Shown here: in pieces, positions 48,263 to 61,402 of the stretch
How the letters are laid out: each line of letters starts with the position of its first letter
How positions within the stretch are numbered: the first letter of the stretch is position 1
Source: Perilla frutescens
Taxonomy: Eukaryota; Streptophyta; Magnoliopsida; Lamiales; Lamiaceae
Assembly: GCA_026008535.1 (NCBI GenBank)
Contig: BRKX01000014.1
Coordinates: forward strand, 19,738,694 to 19,802,693
DNA length: 64,000 nt
Reading direction: 5' to 3'
Program-made: the position numbers and the translations under genes
The notes under the pieces: generated by a model
Databases searched by the model: none
Seen by the model: only the letters and a program-made list of their open reading frames with translations
Told to the model about the DNA's origin: nothing

Positions 48263-51200
48263 TTACTGCAGTCTACATCCTTGCTCCTCCGCCTTCATAT
48301 AAAGAAGACCTCTTCTAATCCTCTGCAACAAGACACGAATAACTTAGATGATACATGAGGGCTTTTTAGATATACTGATAATTCGAATATAGCTCAACGT
48401 GCCTAAAATTCGTGTGAATAAGGAACAACAACAACAACAACCATGTTTTATTTCCAACATAAACTGTGCAACAATGAGATTCATGAAAGTATGACTTCTG
48501 CTAGAAATAAAGAAAATTGTCAGATATATTTAAGAGCATGAGTACCTCCGGAGTATCTCTAAGCCGAAGGAGATCTAATCTCTCTGATGGCCTACGATTT
48601 GTCAATGTAGCAAGCTGCATAGTACAGTAAGTCATCAAACACCTACAGGTTTAAGTTTTAGTAATGATTTGAGTAGAATGTGCATTAAGAAGCATACCCA
48701 AAAACTGAATCGCTCAGGATCCCGTGTGGGGGGCATCAATCCTTCTGCTTTAAAAAGCTCTGCAAGCCTTACTCTATCTGCAAGGGAATTTTCTCAAAGA
48801 TTAAAAAAATTGGCAGAATTATCATTTGGGGGGGGGAGGGGGTGGTGGTTAGAAAATACGAACATAAATGCTATGAAAAAGTATCGCACAATTACCCCCT
48901 TGTGCTGCTTCTTGTGCCTCCTTTATCCATTGGCGAGCAAAAACTGCCGCCTTACGTGTCATCTCCAATAACTGTCAGCTTTGAAAAATCAATCCAAGCA
49001 AACCAGAAGTGGTATACTCATACACCCTAAGCTTACAAACCTTAAATGAAATGAATACATGACACAAAACTTTTCAACAAACAAATTGCTTCAAAAAAAG
49101 GGAAAAGCAGAGAAAATGGCAGCAGCGGAAGCACAGTGAAGCTTCCAATATTTCCTACTAAGGATAATGATGTGTGTTCTTCCTTCTGTGATTTTAATCT
49201 GCTACTTTAGGTAATTATTATGAAAAGTATGCAAGAAAATCCAACTATTTGATATCAGTCGAGTTTAGTTACACCTTATTAAGAATGAATGTAACCCAAG
49301 GAAGCTAACATAAAGGCCTTTTTTTCCAATATCAAAGCAGCACAAGTTTGAAAAGTTAGTATCATAATGCTTAATGAAAAATTTAGCACTTACATCATTT
49401 CTTTCAGTTCCCTCTGGCGGATGTATGTCATCCACCCATTCAACCTCAGCTACACGATACCTTCATATCCAATGTTTATTACAGAATTAATCAATTAAGG
49501 AAGCTATACCATTGAGAATGGACCAAGTAAATATATAATATCATATGGTCACTAAACAGCAGTGGAAAATTACCCATCTTGATCCCAATGGTGAATAATG
49601 CGACATCTCCGTCGGCTTTCTACCTGCATCAATTATTTTTTGATACCAGGAGAAAAACCAAACAATCAAAAGGTAGAATAATAGGCATATTAAAGATGAA
49701 AGGTCAAAAGAAGCATATTAAATCTTCAGAGAGAGTCTACAAGTGTATGAACAAATCCCAAAGTGATTTCCTTCTCTGATAAACTCAAGAAATAAAATGG
49801 TCCTTTCAGAAATTGCATCTGTTATTAAAAAAAAATCAATATTTACAGTGACAGTGTATGTAAACAACTAGACTCCCCTTAAAACAAAAGAAAAGGAACC
49901 ATAAATTCATCTACACCAGGTTGCTCAGTCAGTTACGAGGTCTAGCTAAGAAAATGAGTCATTTCAATCTAAAATTCTATACCAAAATTTAACAAAAATC
50001 CAGTCTCTTATATGACAAAATCAGAGGTCTCTGATCCATGGAGCAAAAGTTGATACCAACATAAATATTGTGGAACTGACGATAATGAAGAAAGGGTGAA
50101 GTACTACAACTAATGAAGTAGCTTACTTATAATTTTACCTCTAAAAAGAAACGCCCATCTGGAAGAGGCTCACAGCTGCATTAATAACAGAATAAGTGAT
50201 CATATATGTTACAGAAGTGTCAATTAAGCAATCTATAAAGTAAAAACTCATAAAAGTATGGTCCAACTATTAGCAATCACCTACTCCGTAATCTCCACCT
50301 CACATGCATAATCAACAACAGAACCAGTAGATGAGTCGATCACAACCTACGCCATAAATGTAGACACAACATGCAAGGAAAAATGAGCATATATATGGTA
50401 CCATAACAGTTCTCATAACTTAAGAACAAAGAAACAACTCAAGTAAGATCTATACAGTAACATACCATTCCCATCCGGCGATTTCCTTCCATTATCCTCC
50501 TCACCTGTTGCGACACAATATGTGGGACTTAAAATCAGCCACCATCAAGAAAGTAACTAAACTTATACGCGCTTAACATGTTCACAAGATGACTACTTGA
50601 AATATCATATTGAGTTGTGTAACTTAGTTACCCTACTTCGACCAACTCGTTGCCGAAACTAAAATTTATTTCCTTATTCCAGGACCCAGGTCCACTCTTC
50701 CAATTTACTTAGATTTACATAAAACTTACTCTTATAAGTTACTTAGATTTACATAAAACATAGCTTGTTTCCATCGCAGGGCTCCCTAATTTGTATCATT
50801 TTAAGAACGAGCACTATATTGAAATGGCATGCATTCTAGGGTGAGGAAGTTTTCATTTTTATTCTTTCAGATATAGGCAGAATTCTCTTTTGGCTAGGCC
50901 AAGGTCATGTTTTCATCTTTGGGTGGTAGCAGAAGGTTTTAAAGGGCTAGTTACAAACACTACCCGTGCAGTTTGACCTATTTATAGGTGTAAAAAAAGA
51001 AATTATATATCAAAGCTGCAAAAACTCCTTCATATACAACAAACGCGGAAACACCCCATTGAGATTTGTGTTTCTCTCGCAAATAACATCCTCAATCATT
51101 GCAATTTATATATAGAAACAAACGTTAAGGAAGTACTTGTAATTTATAAAATTTTGTTGGGTTCTATTTAAAAGGTGTAATCTAAAGGCTAGTTCTTCAT

Positions 51201-54200
51201 TTGCCTTGACTTATATTATCAGATAGGAAACATGTATTATCTGATATCTTCTGAAACTAAATATAATTTTAATGTTGGAATCACGACATGCCAGAGCTAT
51301 TTGACAACTCACCATAAGTCTATAACGCGGTTCAAATATGTTAAGCTGTAACTTCTGACAAGGTAATATAACATCCATGGCAAAAAGAGGCAACAAATCA
51401 GGACCAAGGTTTGTCAAACTGTGATGCTCCAACTTCCTCTCTGCATATTCCTCTGGAAAGTTCTTCTGTATGATGTTGTTCAATGTGACACTGCAAATGC
51501 CAATCAACTGATATGTTAAATCTGTCACATTGGTAATGTGTGTTTTTATGTGCTTGCTGATATTATGGATGACATATTAACATTATTGCAACACTGAACT
51601 CAAAGAAAGACCTTCCATAAACCTAAATTGTCAATCTCTATATTAATATTCTACATTACTGTGCTTAGAAAATAAAGTTTCACTAACTCAATACTTTCAC
51701 CCCCAATGCAAATGTTCCGTGTCAGAAAAATGAGCACTGTCATAGGACACTTTGGACAGCATGTGTGTTTGGAAAATTAAACTTGAGCTCGACTCGAGTA
51801 TAAGGAGCCAAAAACAAAATTTCTAATACTTGGCTCAGCTCAACCACACCTCGTTGAGCAATAAGTGTAGAAAACTAACCTGATTGCACATGTCCTGGGA
51901 CTAATAAATAAAACAGTACGGCACAAAGGGCATCTGTTACCTGAAAATAAATATGCAAGCTTTGAATAAAAAAATGCATTATTGAAACAATAAGCAGAAT
52001 ATAAGATGCTAATGAAACGACATCTTTGTAGAAAATTAGAAAGGGAAACAAAGAGGAGGCAGGAATAACACCTCGGTCCATAGTCTGAAACAGGCATGAC
52101 CGACAGAAAGAATGCCCACAAGGAGTTGTGATTGGTTCATACAGTAACTTCAGACATAGAGTGCAATCATAATCATCAGTACGTTGAGGTTTTACATGGT
52201 TTCTCCTCAAAAATGTATCAACTATTAATCTCTCTAAATTCACAAGAGCATTGCTGTAGAAAGAAACATTTTTATTGATTATAAATAGGAAAAATATTAT
52301 TAGTTTCAGACCAATAAAAACTGACAAGGAACCCTTTTACAAGCCTCGCTGTTTCTGTATTACCTTTGAGGATCAGTCTGAAGGCCTGAACGAATAACAT
52401 CTTGAGCCAGCTCGTACTTTTCCAACTGTGCAATAATGTCAAGCCGGAGAGACATTAAGGAATGAAATTCATTACACAGCAAGATACAGCACCAAGAACC
52501 CACATAAGGGCATATATGAGAACAGCTATAATAGGCAATAGAAAGCAAATTTCCTAGTACATAAAGAACTCTAGATGCAGATATCTGTCGATTGTGAACT
52601 GTTGAGGAATATGTAAACATAATAATGAAAGTAAGCCTCCCGAATAACATATCGTTTTTTTTTTTCAGTTGCTATTAAGCATTTAAGCCTATAAAAGTCA
52701 ATACTAAACACAACTTATTGTAAAAGCAAACTGAACCAAAGGGCATCCTTACCAGAATAAGAGAATTTGCCTTTAGAATGTAGGAGGTTGCTAAATTACT
52801 TTGCAGACTCATCACCTTCTCCGCATCATTCAAAGCAAGCTAACATGCATTTGAAACATGAAGTTACTAGGACCTTCCAAGAAAATATGGAGAAAACGTA
52901 GTCTGGAGAAAGACTAAGATGTGGGAACATACCCCAGCATGAGTTGTTGGATCCAACCCATTCAATGGCCTGTATTCTGAAGCAGAAGGGGGCCTGTTTC
53001 TTAGGAATTGACTAATCCTGAGGAAAAGATACATTTGAGAAAAAAACAAGATAAGAAAAATTTGGTCATACCGAGTGCCAATCAAATTAATAGGATTGAA
53101 TTTCTAATTAAACATGTTTTTTCATAAGAAATTATGGTTGTACCGGAGATAGGCAGCACATCGGTTGCTCAGAATAATAGAATCACCAGGTTTAATGTGG
53201 TTAGCTCTTGAGTATAACTCAATTGCCTGATCAAAACAAACAGCGAAATGATAAACAAGTATGATATGATAAAAGCGCCATGATTTCACGATTAGAATAT
53301 CTCAAAAGGCCACATGAAATCAAGCTATCTTAAAAATAGCTCAAGTTAAGTATTTGAGTCGGATAAACAGCGAATTCATGCACACTATACAAATATATAG
53401 ACTACACAGTGATAAATGTGTGGTCCATTCATTTATGTACACTAAATGCACAAGACTAAGTAGAATGACTAGGGTAGCTTCAATTGGCATTATTAACTTG
53501 ATAGAGCTTTATGTGTGGTGACAACTACTGAATGCTCAACATTTTCAGACAGGAAACTTCCTCCCGTTGGTCAAAAAGCTGATGATCTTTGAGCAAACCC
53601 TTATTATTCTGACTTCACATATGTGAAACCTAGAAATGATGGATGAAAAAGAAGTATAAATAAATATAGGAATTAGGTGTGCCTTCTCAGCATAATAAGA
53701 AACCATGATTATCCAATGAACAGATTAAGCCCCTACTAATTCAACCATCATTCCCCAACTTGTTATGTCTGAATTGACGAAATCTATCTGTTCACATTCC
53801 AAAACATGTTATTTTGATAATCTTGATAAAACACTATCTTGCAGCATCAAATCAGAATCTAAGCACCCAACTGATCCAAACACATCTTCCACAAGCAGCA
53901 ACAACAGAATAATTATTCCTGAAGTCTTGAAGGGACTATTGCATTCACGTTCCACCAATATCAGAACCATAAGCCTATAAACATATTTCGAGCCAGGAAT
54001 GTCAATGAATCTCCAATGACATGCCAATGTCTACTACTTTCTACCCGTAGCTTGCTTTCTAACTTCTAATGAGTTAACTCATCAGGGAAAGTTCTTCGCA
54101 TTAGCCTCTGATTGGAGTATATGAAAAAAAATAGGATGAGGAACACTGAATCCAACAAGTAGGGTTCATTAAATTTCCAGACGTTCCCATCAAGATTTGC

Positions 54201-54778
54201 GGCACCACTTCAAATATAAATCAAGAAGTGTCTTAACAAATTATGCTTCGTGAAGATATTAAGATTATACCCGGCATCATTGGTTTCGTGGCAAAATTGA
54301 AACAACCCAAATAATAAGGTCAAGCTCTCTGAATGCCATGCCATTTAAGGTACGTAACCTCATTGGATGCAGGACAGAAAAACCAAACCATCAACAAAAA
54401 AAAACATTTCTAAAATAAAAGCATCTATATTTTTATTTTATTTTTTTGCTAAGAAAAAAGACACACCTTACCAAGTTAATGAAAAAATCAATCTCAATAC
54501 AAAATAAAGGACGGCAGAAAAACGAACCTGATCTAATCGATTTTCCCGAAATGCCGTGTTCCCCCTGTGCATGAGATCGTAGAGATGGCTATACCGCTCC
54601 AGCGACATAGATGATCCCTCACCATTCTGCTACATCATTGAACACCATCCAATTATGATTACATATATGCATACAAATTCAACTCTTGAGTGACGCATAG
54701 ATAGAAACAAACCCATGGAAGATCTTGCACATCATCAATCCCTTCCAAGCTAAATCCGGAAGCAGGAGAAGTCGACAT
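48263..54778 (-). CDS. TPR-RING-LON domain protein (LONRF-like E3 ligase), 18 exons, 481 aa
   Basis: Predicted RING-type E3 ubiquitin ligase with a Lon substrate-binding (LAN) domain. Exons in transcript order: 54778-54713, 54629-54528, 53226-53144, 53017-52933, 52839-52753, 52425-52364, 52253-52072, 51940-51880, 51490-51313, 50504-50466, 50346-50285, 50175-50139, 49623-49574, 49460-49394, 48971-48896, 48777-48698, 48614-48546, 48322-48263. All introns are GT-AG and phases sum to an intact frame. TPR-like helices occupy ~30-160. A C3HC4 RING spans 192-229 (CTLC, PCGHSFC, CPLC; all eight ligands present). LAN runs from ~277 (LLPLFAMDVILP, IFEPRYRLM) to ~470, and the C-terminus is EEQGCRLQ. The start MSTSPASGFSLEG is the only upstream Met in frame. 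There is no signal peptide or protease domain, so it is not a Lon protease. Confidence 0.92.
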
Positions 54779-57134
54779 TTTGCGAAGATTGGCAAGGATT
54801 TAGAGATTTTGGACGGAGCATGGATCAATTATAGAGTGGAAAAATGGAAGTTAAGTGGTCGTCTATCTAAACGAAAGAGGGGGACGTAGAACCAATGAAA
54901 AGCAAGTAAATTGATGAGTGAGAAAGTGAAACGGCGACGGTGGTGGTGAGAGTGGAAGCTTCGTGTTCGCCCCTGTATCCTTCGTTGTTCGCTTGGACTC
55001 TATTCGTTTACGTGTTTCTCTCTCCTTTCCCACTCACTAGTCACTACCACTACTTTCTCTCTCTTCTATTCTATGCCCAAATTGAATCATGCGTACCAAT
55101 TGCAATTGTGCATGTAAAATTCTGCAATCGTAATTTATGTGGGTTTCGCTCAAGGAAATGAAAGAGGATTTTTTTTGACTGTTCCCTATATATTTTTTCA
55201 ATTAATTTTAAAAATGGTAATTTACTAATTAGCTACTCCATCTCATGTGAATATGTGATGTGCCCTTTGAATTTTTAAATCCTTTACACATGAGAAACCA
55301 TTCAAAACTCATTAGTATTTAATTTAAAATAAAGTTTATACTGTATTGAATAAGGTGTTGGTGTCTATATAAAGATTTAAGTATTTTTTTACTTTCTTCA
55401 GCTGTAAGAATTGAAGTTCAGTAAAATACTACTCACTATAAACTACAAATATAATTTATAAATATTTATGATGAACTGGAGCTAGTTAAGCCGACCAAAT
55501 ATTCGATGAAAACAAATTGGAGGTCCGTCAATACTTAGGTTAGGGGGCTACAAATAGAATTACTGAATTACAAAAACCTAACGACAGAACATCATATATA
55601 TTTGTTCCATTTTTTTAGGAACTTCACATCTTTGTTTTACATTAATACTCACAAAAGAGGTCATTTGGGTTTTACCAACATTCCAAATCATAAAAAGACA
55701 TCCAAAATTCTTGAAAAAATTATATTATTCTGGACCATCTATTTTATATTACTTACATTTCATATCAAGCATATGATAACACTCTAATTTCATCTAATGT
55801 TTAATGATGAGATAAATCAACATACAATAATACTCACTCATAACTCATAAGTACCTATTTTTCTTTTTCTTTTTTTTATTCCTATTTTTGACAAATTAAA
55901 AAGTAAGCTGCAAATTTCAAATGACATTTATAATACTTTAAGGAGGTAGCCGAATTTCAAAAGGTAATTAATACCATCTCTTAAATGATGCTAAAAGAAA
56001 AGTGGGCAGGTTCATTGTGGCAGCACCCCTTCACCCTTAATTATTACTTACCTTACTCACAAAAAGATCTCAACTCACAACTATTAGGAGTATTAATTAA
56101 TCTCTCCATCACGAATTCGTCTCCATATATATCACTCGCTCTTATAGAGATCCATCTCATGAATTCGTCATTCCACCACTTGTCCTCTCATGGGATCAGA
56201 TCGCTCTCACTTATACATTGTAACTATATTTTTTAACTTATAAAAAATATAACTTGTTTTAATATTTACCATAAATATTAATTAGGTGTATAATCAATAT
56301 ATAGATTTTATTTCACAAACTGGGATTTTTTTTTACACCGAGTGATGCATTCAAGATAGTTTGACTGTAATAATTAATATTCATGAGAAGTGGAATATCT
56401 AAAAAAATTATTGTGAATGTGACGTTGTAAATAGTTAGTCCACAAAAAATTAGAAACATGTTATCCTATCTATATATACATGTATCCCCACATGAATAAA
56501 AAATGTGGCTACGACAAACCCAAAATTTGGATAACGTCAAATATGGTTGTGTTTGTAGATTGTGTCGTCGCCTCAATCAACATTTGGCTGAATTCTGCTA
56601 CACGTCAAATAATTGAAGTCTAATTTTGTTGCAACAAATCTGGTTCCATAGCTTATAGCACCATGCCTTGTAGTTGGTCGTTTTTTTTTCAAGAGAAAAG
56701 GAGTTTGTGGGGTTAATTTTTGAAAAGATTGGATGGTGCAATATAAATATGATATAAAAATAAGGAATTTAGTGTGTAGACTTATCGTAATGACCGTGAT
56801 ATAATCGTGTTAATGTAGTAAAGATACATGTTTTAGTTGTGTCGACACGATAATTATTTGTTTAGGTAATTTAGGCTTTTGTAATTACTTTATCATGTAT
56901 TAGTTTATACTATTGTAATATATAAGATAAATTGTGTTAATTGCTTTATAGGATGATTATCAATTCAAGGCAAAAGATGAATAATCTACTGATAGGAATA
57001 GATTCAAATGAGTACTAGTTATTCATGTGAGAACTAGGAACCATGCATATTTAGTACAATTTTATAGCCTATTTTATTGTATTTTAGTGATAATTTTTTT
57101 AAAAAAAAAAATTAGCTTATCTTGTTGTATTTTA
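54779..57134. other. Promoter side of the TPR-RING-LON gene and intergenic sequence
   Basis: The first ~180 bp upstream of the minus-strand start is less AT-rich and likely holds its leader. Beyond that I see only AT-rich DNA with short hairpins and no gene or element boundary. Confidence 0.45.
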
Positions 57135-57383
57135 GGGGGCGTATTGGATGTGGATTTCGTTGGATTTAATTGGACTTTTAAAAGTCCATGGATTTATAAA
57201 ATCCATAGACTCCATGTAGAGTCTGTCAACTCCACGCGGAGTCTGACGGATTTCGCATGGATTTGGAACGATTTCAATGGATTTGAAATATTAATTTTCA
57301 ACGATCGTTGGAACACAACGAGCGTTGGACACGCGAAAAACCCGTACCGAGCGGCCGCTGGTATCCAGCGACCGCTGAGTTGC
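57135..57383. mobile_element. Harbinger-like MITE half, cut by the LTR element
   Basis: Begins GGGGGCGTATTGGATGTGG and aligns with the inverted complement of the right half of the MITE at 1104-1762, including the GACTCCA-GGAGTCT and TGGATTTATAAAAT parts and the GATCG-TGGAACACAACG segment. It ends abruptly where the LTR starts at 57384, so the remaining half should lie beyond the window. Confidence 0.75.
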
Positions 57384-58861
57384 TGATGAGTGACATTTTG
57401 ACACAATATTTTGAGGTTTAAATGAAGTGAATTGAAGAGTTTTGCATGTGTTTTAACCCAAATTGCGCTCTTAACCATCCTACTTGAGAGTTTTATTTCT
57501 TGTTTGAGTTTTGCAGATAATTGTGGATGAATAAATGAATTTTTTGAGTGATTCAATGCCATGGGAAGATAGAGGATCGAATTGGGAGCACAGTGCAAGT
57601 TGAATCACCTCAATCGGACAAGAAACAAGAGAGAACGAAGCAAAACCGTGAAAGGTATCGGAGCAGGGCTGTAGGCGCGACCCGAGCCAGCCCAGCACCG
57701 CGACCGCCGCTCCGTGTCCGCGGCTGATTTTCCACCACCTGCAACGCGACCCGAGCCAGTATCCTCCGACCGGGTCGCGCCTCCCAGCCCCGACACGAAG
57801 CCGCAGGGCGCGACCGGCTTCGTGTCGCGCCCCTGTGTCACGTTTTCGGATTTTTCATCTTTTTTCCCCCATTTTTGATTTTCTTTTAATTCTTTTATTC
57901 CTCCACTATATAAACTCACCCCAATACAAAATTAGGTCATTCCATTCCACCCTTAGCCACTTTTAAAGAGAAATACTTGGAGAAGAAGAAAGAAGAAAGA
58001 GAATTGAAGATTGGGCAAGAAGAAAAAGTTGAAGCAAGATTTGAAGGCCAAAACATCCATCCGGGTTCTTTTGTTTTTTAATTTTGTTAAAATCATATTC
58101 CTTCTTGTAGAGATTTTGGTTACCCATGTAATTATGAGAAGCTAAATCTTTGATACTCTTGGGTGTTGGTTTTATTTGGATTATGAAATATAAATGATAT
58201 TTATTTTGGATGTTTAATGGTTCTTGATTATGCTTTGAATTCTTGTTATGTATGGGTGTTATGTATTGTTGATTGATGAGAACTAATTGATAATTAATTA
58301 GCATGATTCTGTATGTTGATTCAAAATTCGAGAGATGAGCTTCAACATAGGATCCTAGAATTCAAAGAGCAATTATCAATAAAATCGAGAGGTTTGAGAT
58401 AGTTGTTGAGGCATAGATCCTTGGTGCTCTTGGTAAGCACACTTAGGTATTAGTTGGAGATAATAATCTTATGCATGTGCCCCATATTCTATATGCTTCG
58501 AGAGGAGATATAGAATAAATTTGTGATCGCCTGGGTAATCTTGAATTGGAAATTAAGCATCCATTATAATTAGATTTTGTGTTAATTAATCCAATAAAAC
58601 CAACCCCGAGAGTGTTCCTTTCCTTAATTGCCCAATTTATTTGTTAATTGCAATTATTTACTTTGCTTTATTATTTAGTCAGTTTTAAATCAAACAATTA
58701 TCCATTTCGTCGTCTAGATAACAAATAGGAGCCGATGTCATAATACGTGCTTATTTAAACTTTCTTTTTCCCTGTGGATTCGACCTCGTTTCACCATGTA
58801 CTACATTTACTTGTTCACTTGCAAGTTGATTCGAGTTTTAAAACTAAAATTTCACACATCA
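57384..58861 (+). repeat. 5' LTR, 1,478 bp
   Basis: Begins TGATGAGTG and ends TTTCACACATCA, giving the TGATG...CATCA terminal repeat. It contains a GC-rich island at about 57660-57840 with repeated GCGACCCGAGCCAG, and a TATATAA box at 57907-57913 that is conserved in the 3' copy (about 63383). Confidence 0.92.
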
Positions 58862-58867
58862 AGTTTT

Positions 58868-58885
58868 TGGCGCCGTTGCCGGGGA
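58868..58885 (+). promoter_or_regulatory. Primer binding site (Asp tRNA)
   Basis: TGGCGCCGTTGCCGGGGA starts 6 bp after the LTR end and matches the complement of the plant tRNA-Asp acceptor end. Confidence 0.85.
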
Positions 58886-59082
58886 ATTAGTGTTTTAAAT
58901 TTGTGCTATTGTGATAAGGTTGTTATTGTTAATTTAGACATTTTTTGTTTATTTTTGTTTTTCACTTTTTGTTATTGGTGCTTTGAAGGTGGTGCATGAT
59001 CACACGGTATATGAGAGCACTCCTTGAACGTGAGGTTATTATTTCTCGTGGATAAAGGGAGATTGAAAAAAGAGAAATAGTC

Positions 59083-61402
59083 ATGGGAGATGAAAATGAA
59101 GGTCTTGTTCGTCATCTACAAAGACAATTTGAGGAGATGCAACAAAGATTGAATGAGCAACGAGATGTCCGAGTTCAAGTGGAGCAACCACCCATTAGAA
59201 ACATGTTTCAACCCATTGTAAATGAAAGAGTGATGAATGGGCCAAGATTGAAGCCGATAACTTTGAATTGAAGCCCGAATTAATCTCAATGATACAACAA
59301 AACCAATTTGGTGGAGGAGTCGATGAAGATCCAAATGAGCACATTGATCAATTTCTACAAGTGTGTAGGACCGTGAAGCTTAATGGAGTCCCGGATGACG
59401 CAATACGTCTCCAACTTTTCCGATTTTCTCTTAAAGAAAAAACACGAACATGGTATCAAGGTTTGAGAGTTGGATCTATTGAAACATGGGCTGATTTGGT
59501 TTCAAAATTTCTACATAAATTTTTCCCTCCGAGTATGATGTTGAAGTTGAAAGGTAAGATCACACAATTTCGCCAATGGGATGATGAGAGTTTTAATGAT
59601 GCATGGGAACGATTTTGTGAAATGTTGAAGAAGTGCCCTACTCATGGGTTTGGTATTGACCACCAAGTGTGCATATTTTACAATGGAACCAATCAAGACA
59701 TGAAGAGACTATTGGATGCCGCATCAGGTGGCTCATTGTTAGGAAAAGGGCCCGATGATGCCATGAAAGTTATTGAGGACATGGCCATGAATTCCTATCA
59801 ATGGCCCGTGGAGAGACAACAAGTGCAACACTTGAGAAGAATGTGACTCCTACATCCGAAGTCGAACCTTTGTTAATCTTGGCGGCCCAAATGACGATTC
59901 TCAATAAAAAGATTGAAACCATCACTCATTCTTCATTGAGCTCAAGGAATGAGCAAATCCAAGGAGTTGAAGCGATGAAATATGTCAAGCAATGGAGCAA
60001 CAATGGCCGCCCAAACCAAAGTTTTCAAGGAGAAAATCACTACAATCAAGGAGTCCGACAATTTTATTCAAATGTTCCTTATGGTAATCTTAATGGTGCT
60101 TGCCAATCTCCACCTAACTTTACCATAACAAATGACATGGTTGATGATGAAAATAATCCCAAGATGGATGATCTTTTGATAGCATTCATGGGTAAAATGG
60201 AGACATATATGGGAGAGTCCCAAGTTCACTTTGAGAAATTTGAAAGTAAGATAGGCATGATTGGAGCACGGGTGGATACCATTGGAACAAGAATGGGCGT
60301 GATTGAGAAGATGATAGATAAATTGGAGGTTGTAGTGGGAAAACGACCGCAACAAAGCCCGGAGCAATGCAAAGCTATATCCGTGATGAATTTGAAAACT
60401 TTTGATGGGGTAAAAATGCCACGTGAGGAATTTTTGGAAGTTGAATGTGAAAATTCCCAAAGTAAAAAAGATGATGAAAAAGGAGAAGCAAAGGAATTGG
60501 TTGAGGATGCTTCAAATAAGCCGTCATCGGCACCCCTAGCTCCCATTCCTATTGCTATACCTTACCCTCAAAGATTGAAGAAGGATACCATGATGGAGCA
60601 ATTTACCAAATTTTTGGAGATGTTTCGAAAAATTCACATCAATACCCCACTTGTGGAAGTCTTGGAAAGGATGCCAAATTATGCCAATTTTTTTAAAGAA
60701 ATGCTAGCAAATAAGAAGAAGTTAAAGGATCATGAGATTGTGAGCCTCGCGGAGGAATGTAGTGCAATTATTCAAAGGAAATTGCCACCAAAGCTCAAGG
60801 ATCCGGGGAGTTTCATCATTCCTTGTAGTTTTGGGAAGAAATTCTTGGGGAATGCCATGTGTGACTTGAGAGCAAGCATAAATATCATGCCCCTTTCTTT
60901 CTTCAAGAAACTCAACATTGGGAAGCTCAAGCCAACAAGTATTTGCTTACAAATGGCGGATCACACTTTTACCTATCCAAAATGAATCTTAGAAGATGTG
61001 CTAGTAAAGGTAGATAAATTCATCTTCCCAATTGATTTCTTGGTGCTTGATATGAAAGAGGACAAAAATGTGCCTCTTATCTTGGGGAGGCCATTTTTGA
61101 GCACCGAGAAAGCATTGATAGATATGGAGAAATGTGAGCTTATCCTTCGAGTGCATGAGTCAAGAGCCATGTTCCCTATTTCCATGAGGAGGGAAGCTAT
61201 AAAAGATGATGAGCTTAAGAGCATTGAAGAATCCAAGGTGGTCCAAGAGATAAAGCCACAAATTGAGAACATGAAAGCGAGGAAAGAAGAGGAGATGCCC
61301 AAGGAATATTATAGAATCTTTGATCCGGATTTGACTTCTAAGCCTCAAAGAAAGAAAAAAAGAGTTCTAAGGTGGTGTCAAGTGCCACCAAACCCGCCTT
61401 GA
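59083..61402 (+). pseudogene. gag-protease of the TR-GAG-like element, with frame breaks
   Basis: 59083 opens with MGDENEGLVRHLQRQFEEM. The gag core lies in the next frame at about 59250-59815 (FGGGVDEDPNEHIDQFL, TRTWYQGL, CEMLKKCPTHGF). A second frame change near 59815 leads into 59820-60982, a linker followed by a retropepsin-like region (GSFIIPCSFGKKF, CDLRASINIMPLSF). An in-frame TGA at 60983-60985 is followed in the same frame by the protease end (DFLVLDMKEDKNVPLILGRP) to 61402. No zinc knuckle is visible. At least two frameshifts and one stop disable it. Confidence 0.85.

Noticed and set aside
53765..53980. Plus-strand frame inside the large intron of the TPR-RING-LON gene
   Set aside because: Intronic, short, without recognisable motifs.
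57605..57919. 104-codon minus-strand frame repeated near 63080-63424
   Set aside because: It lies entirely within the two LTRs and reflects the GC-rich island; no protein family resemblance.
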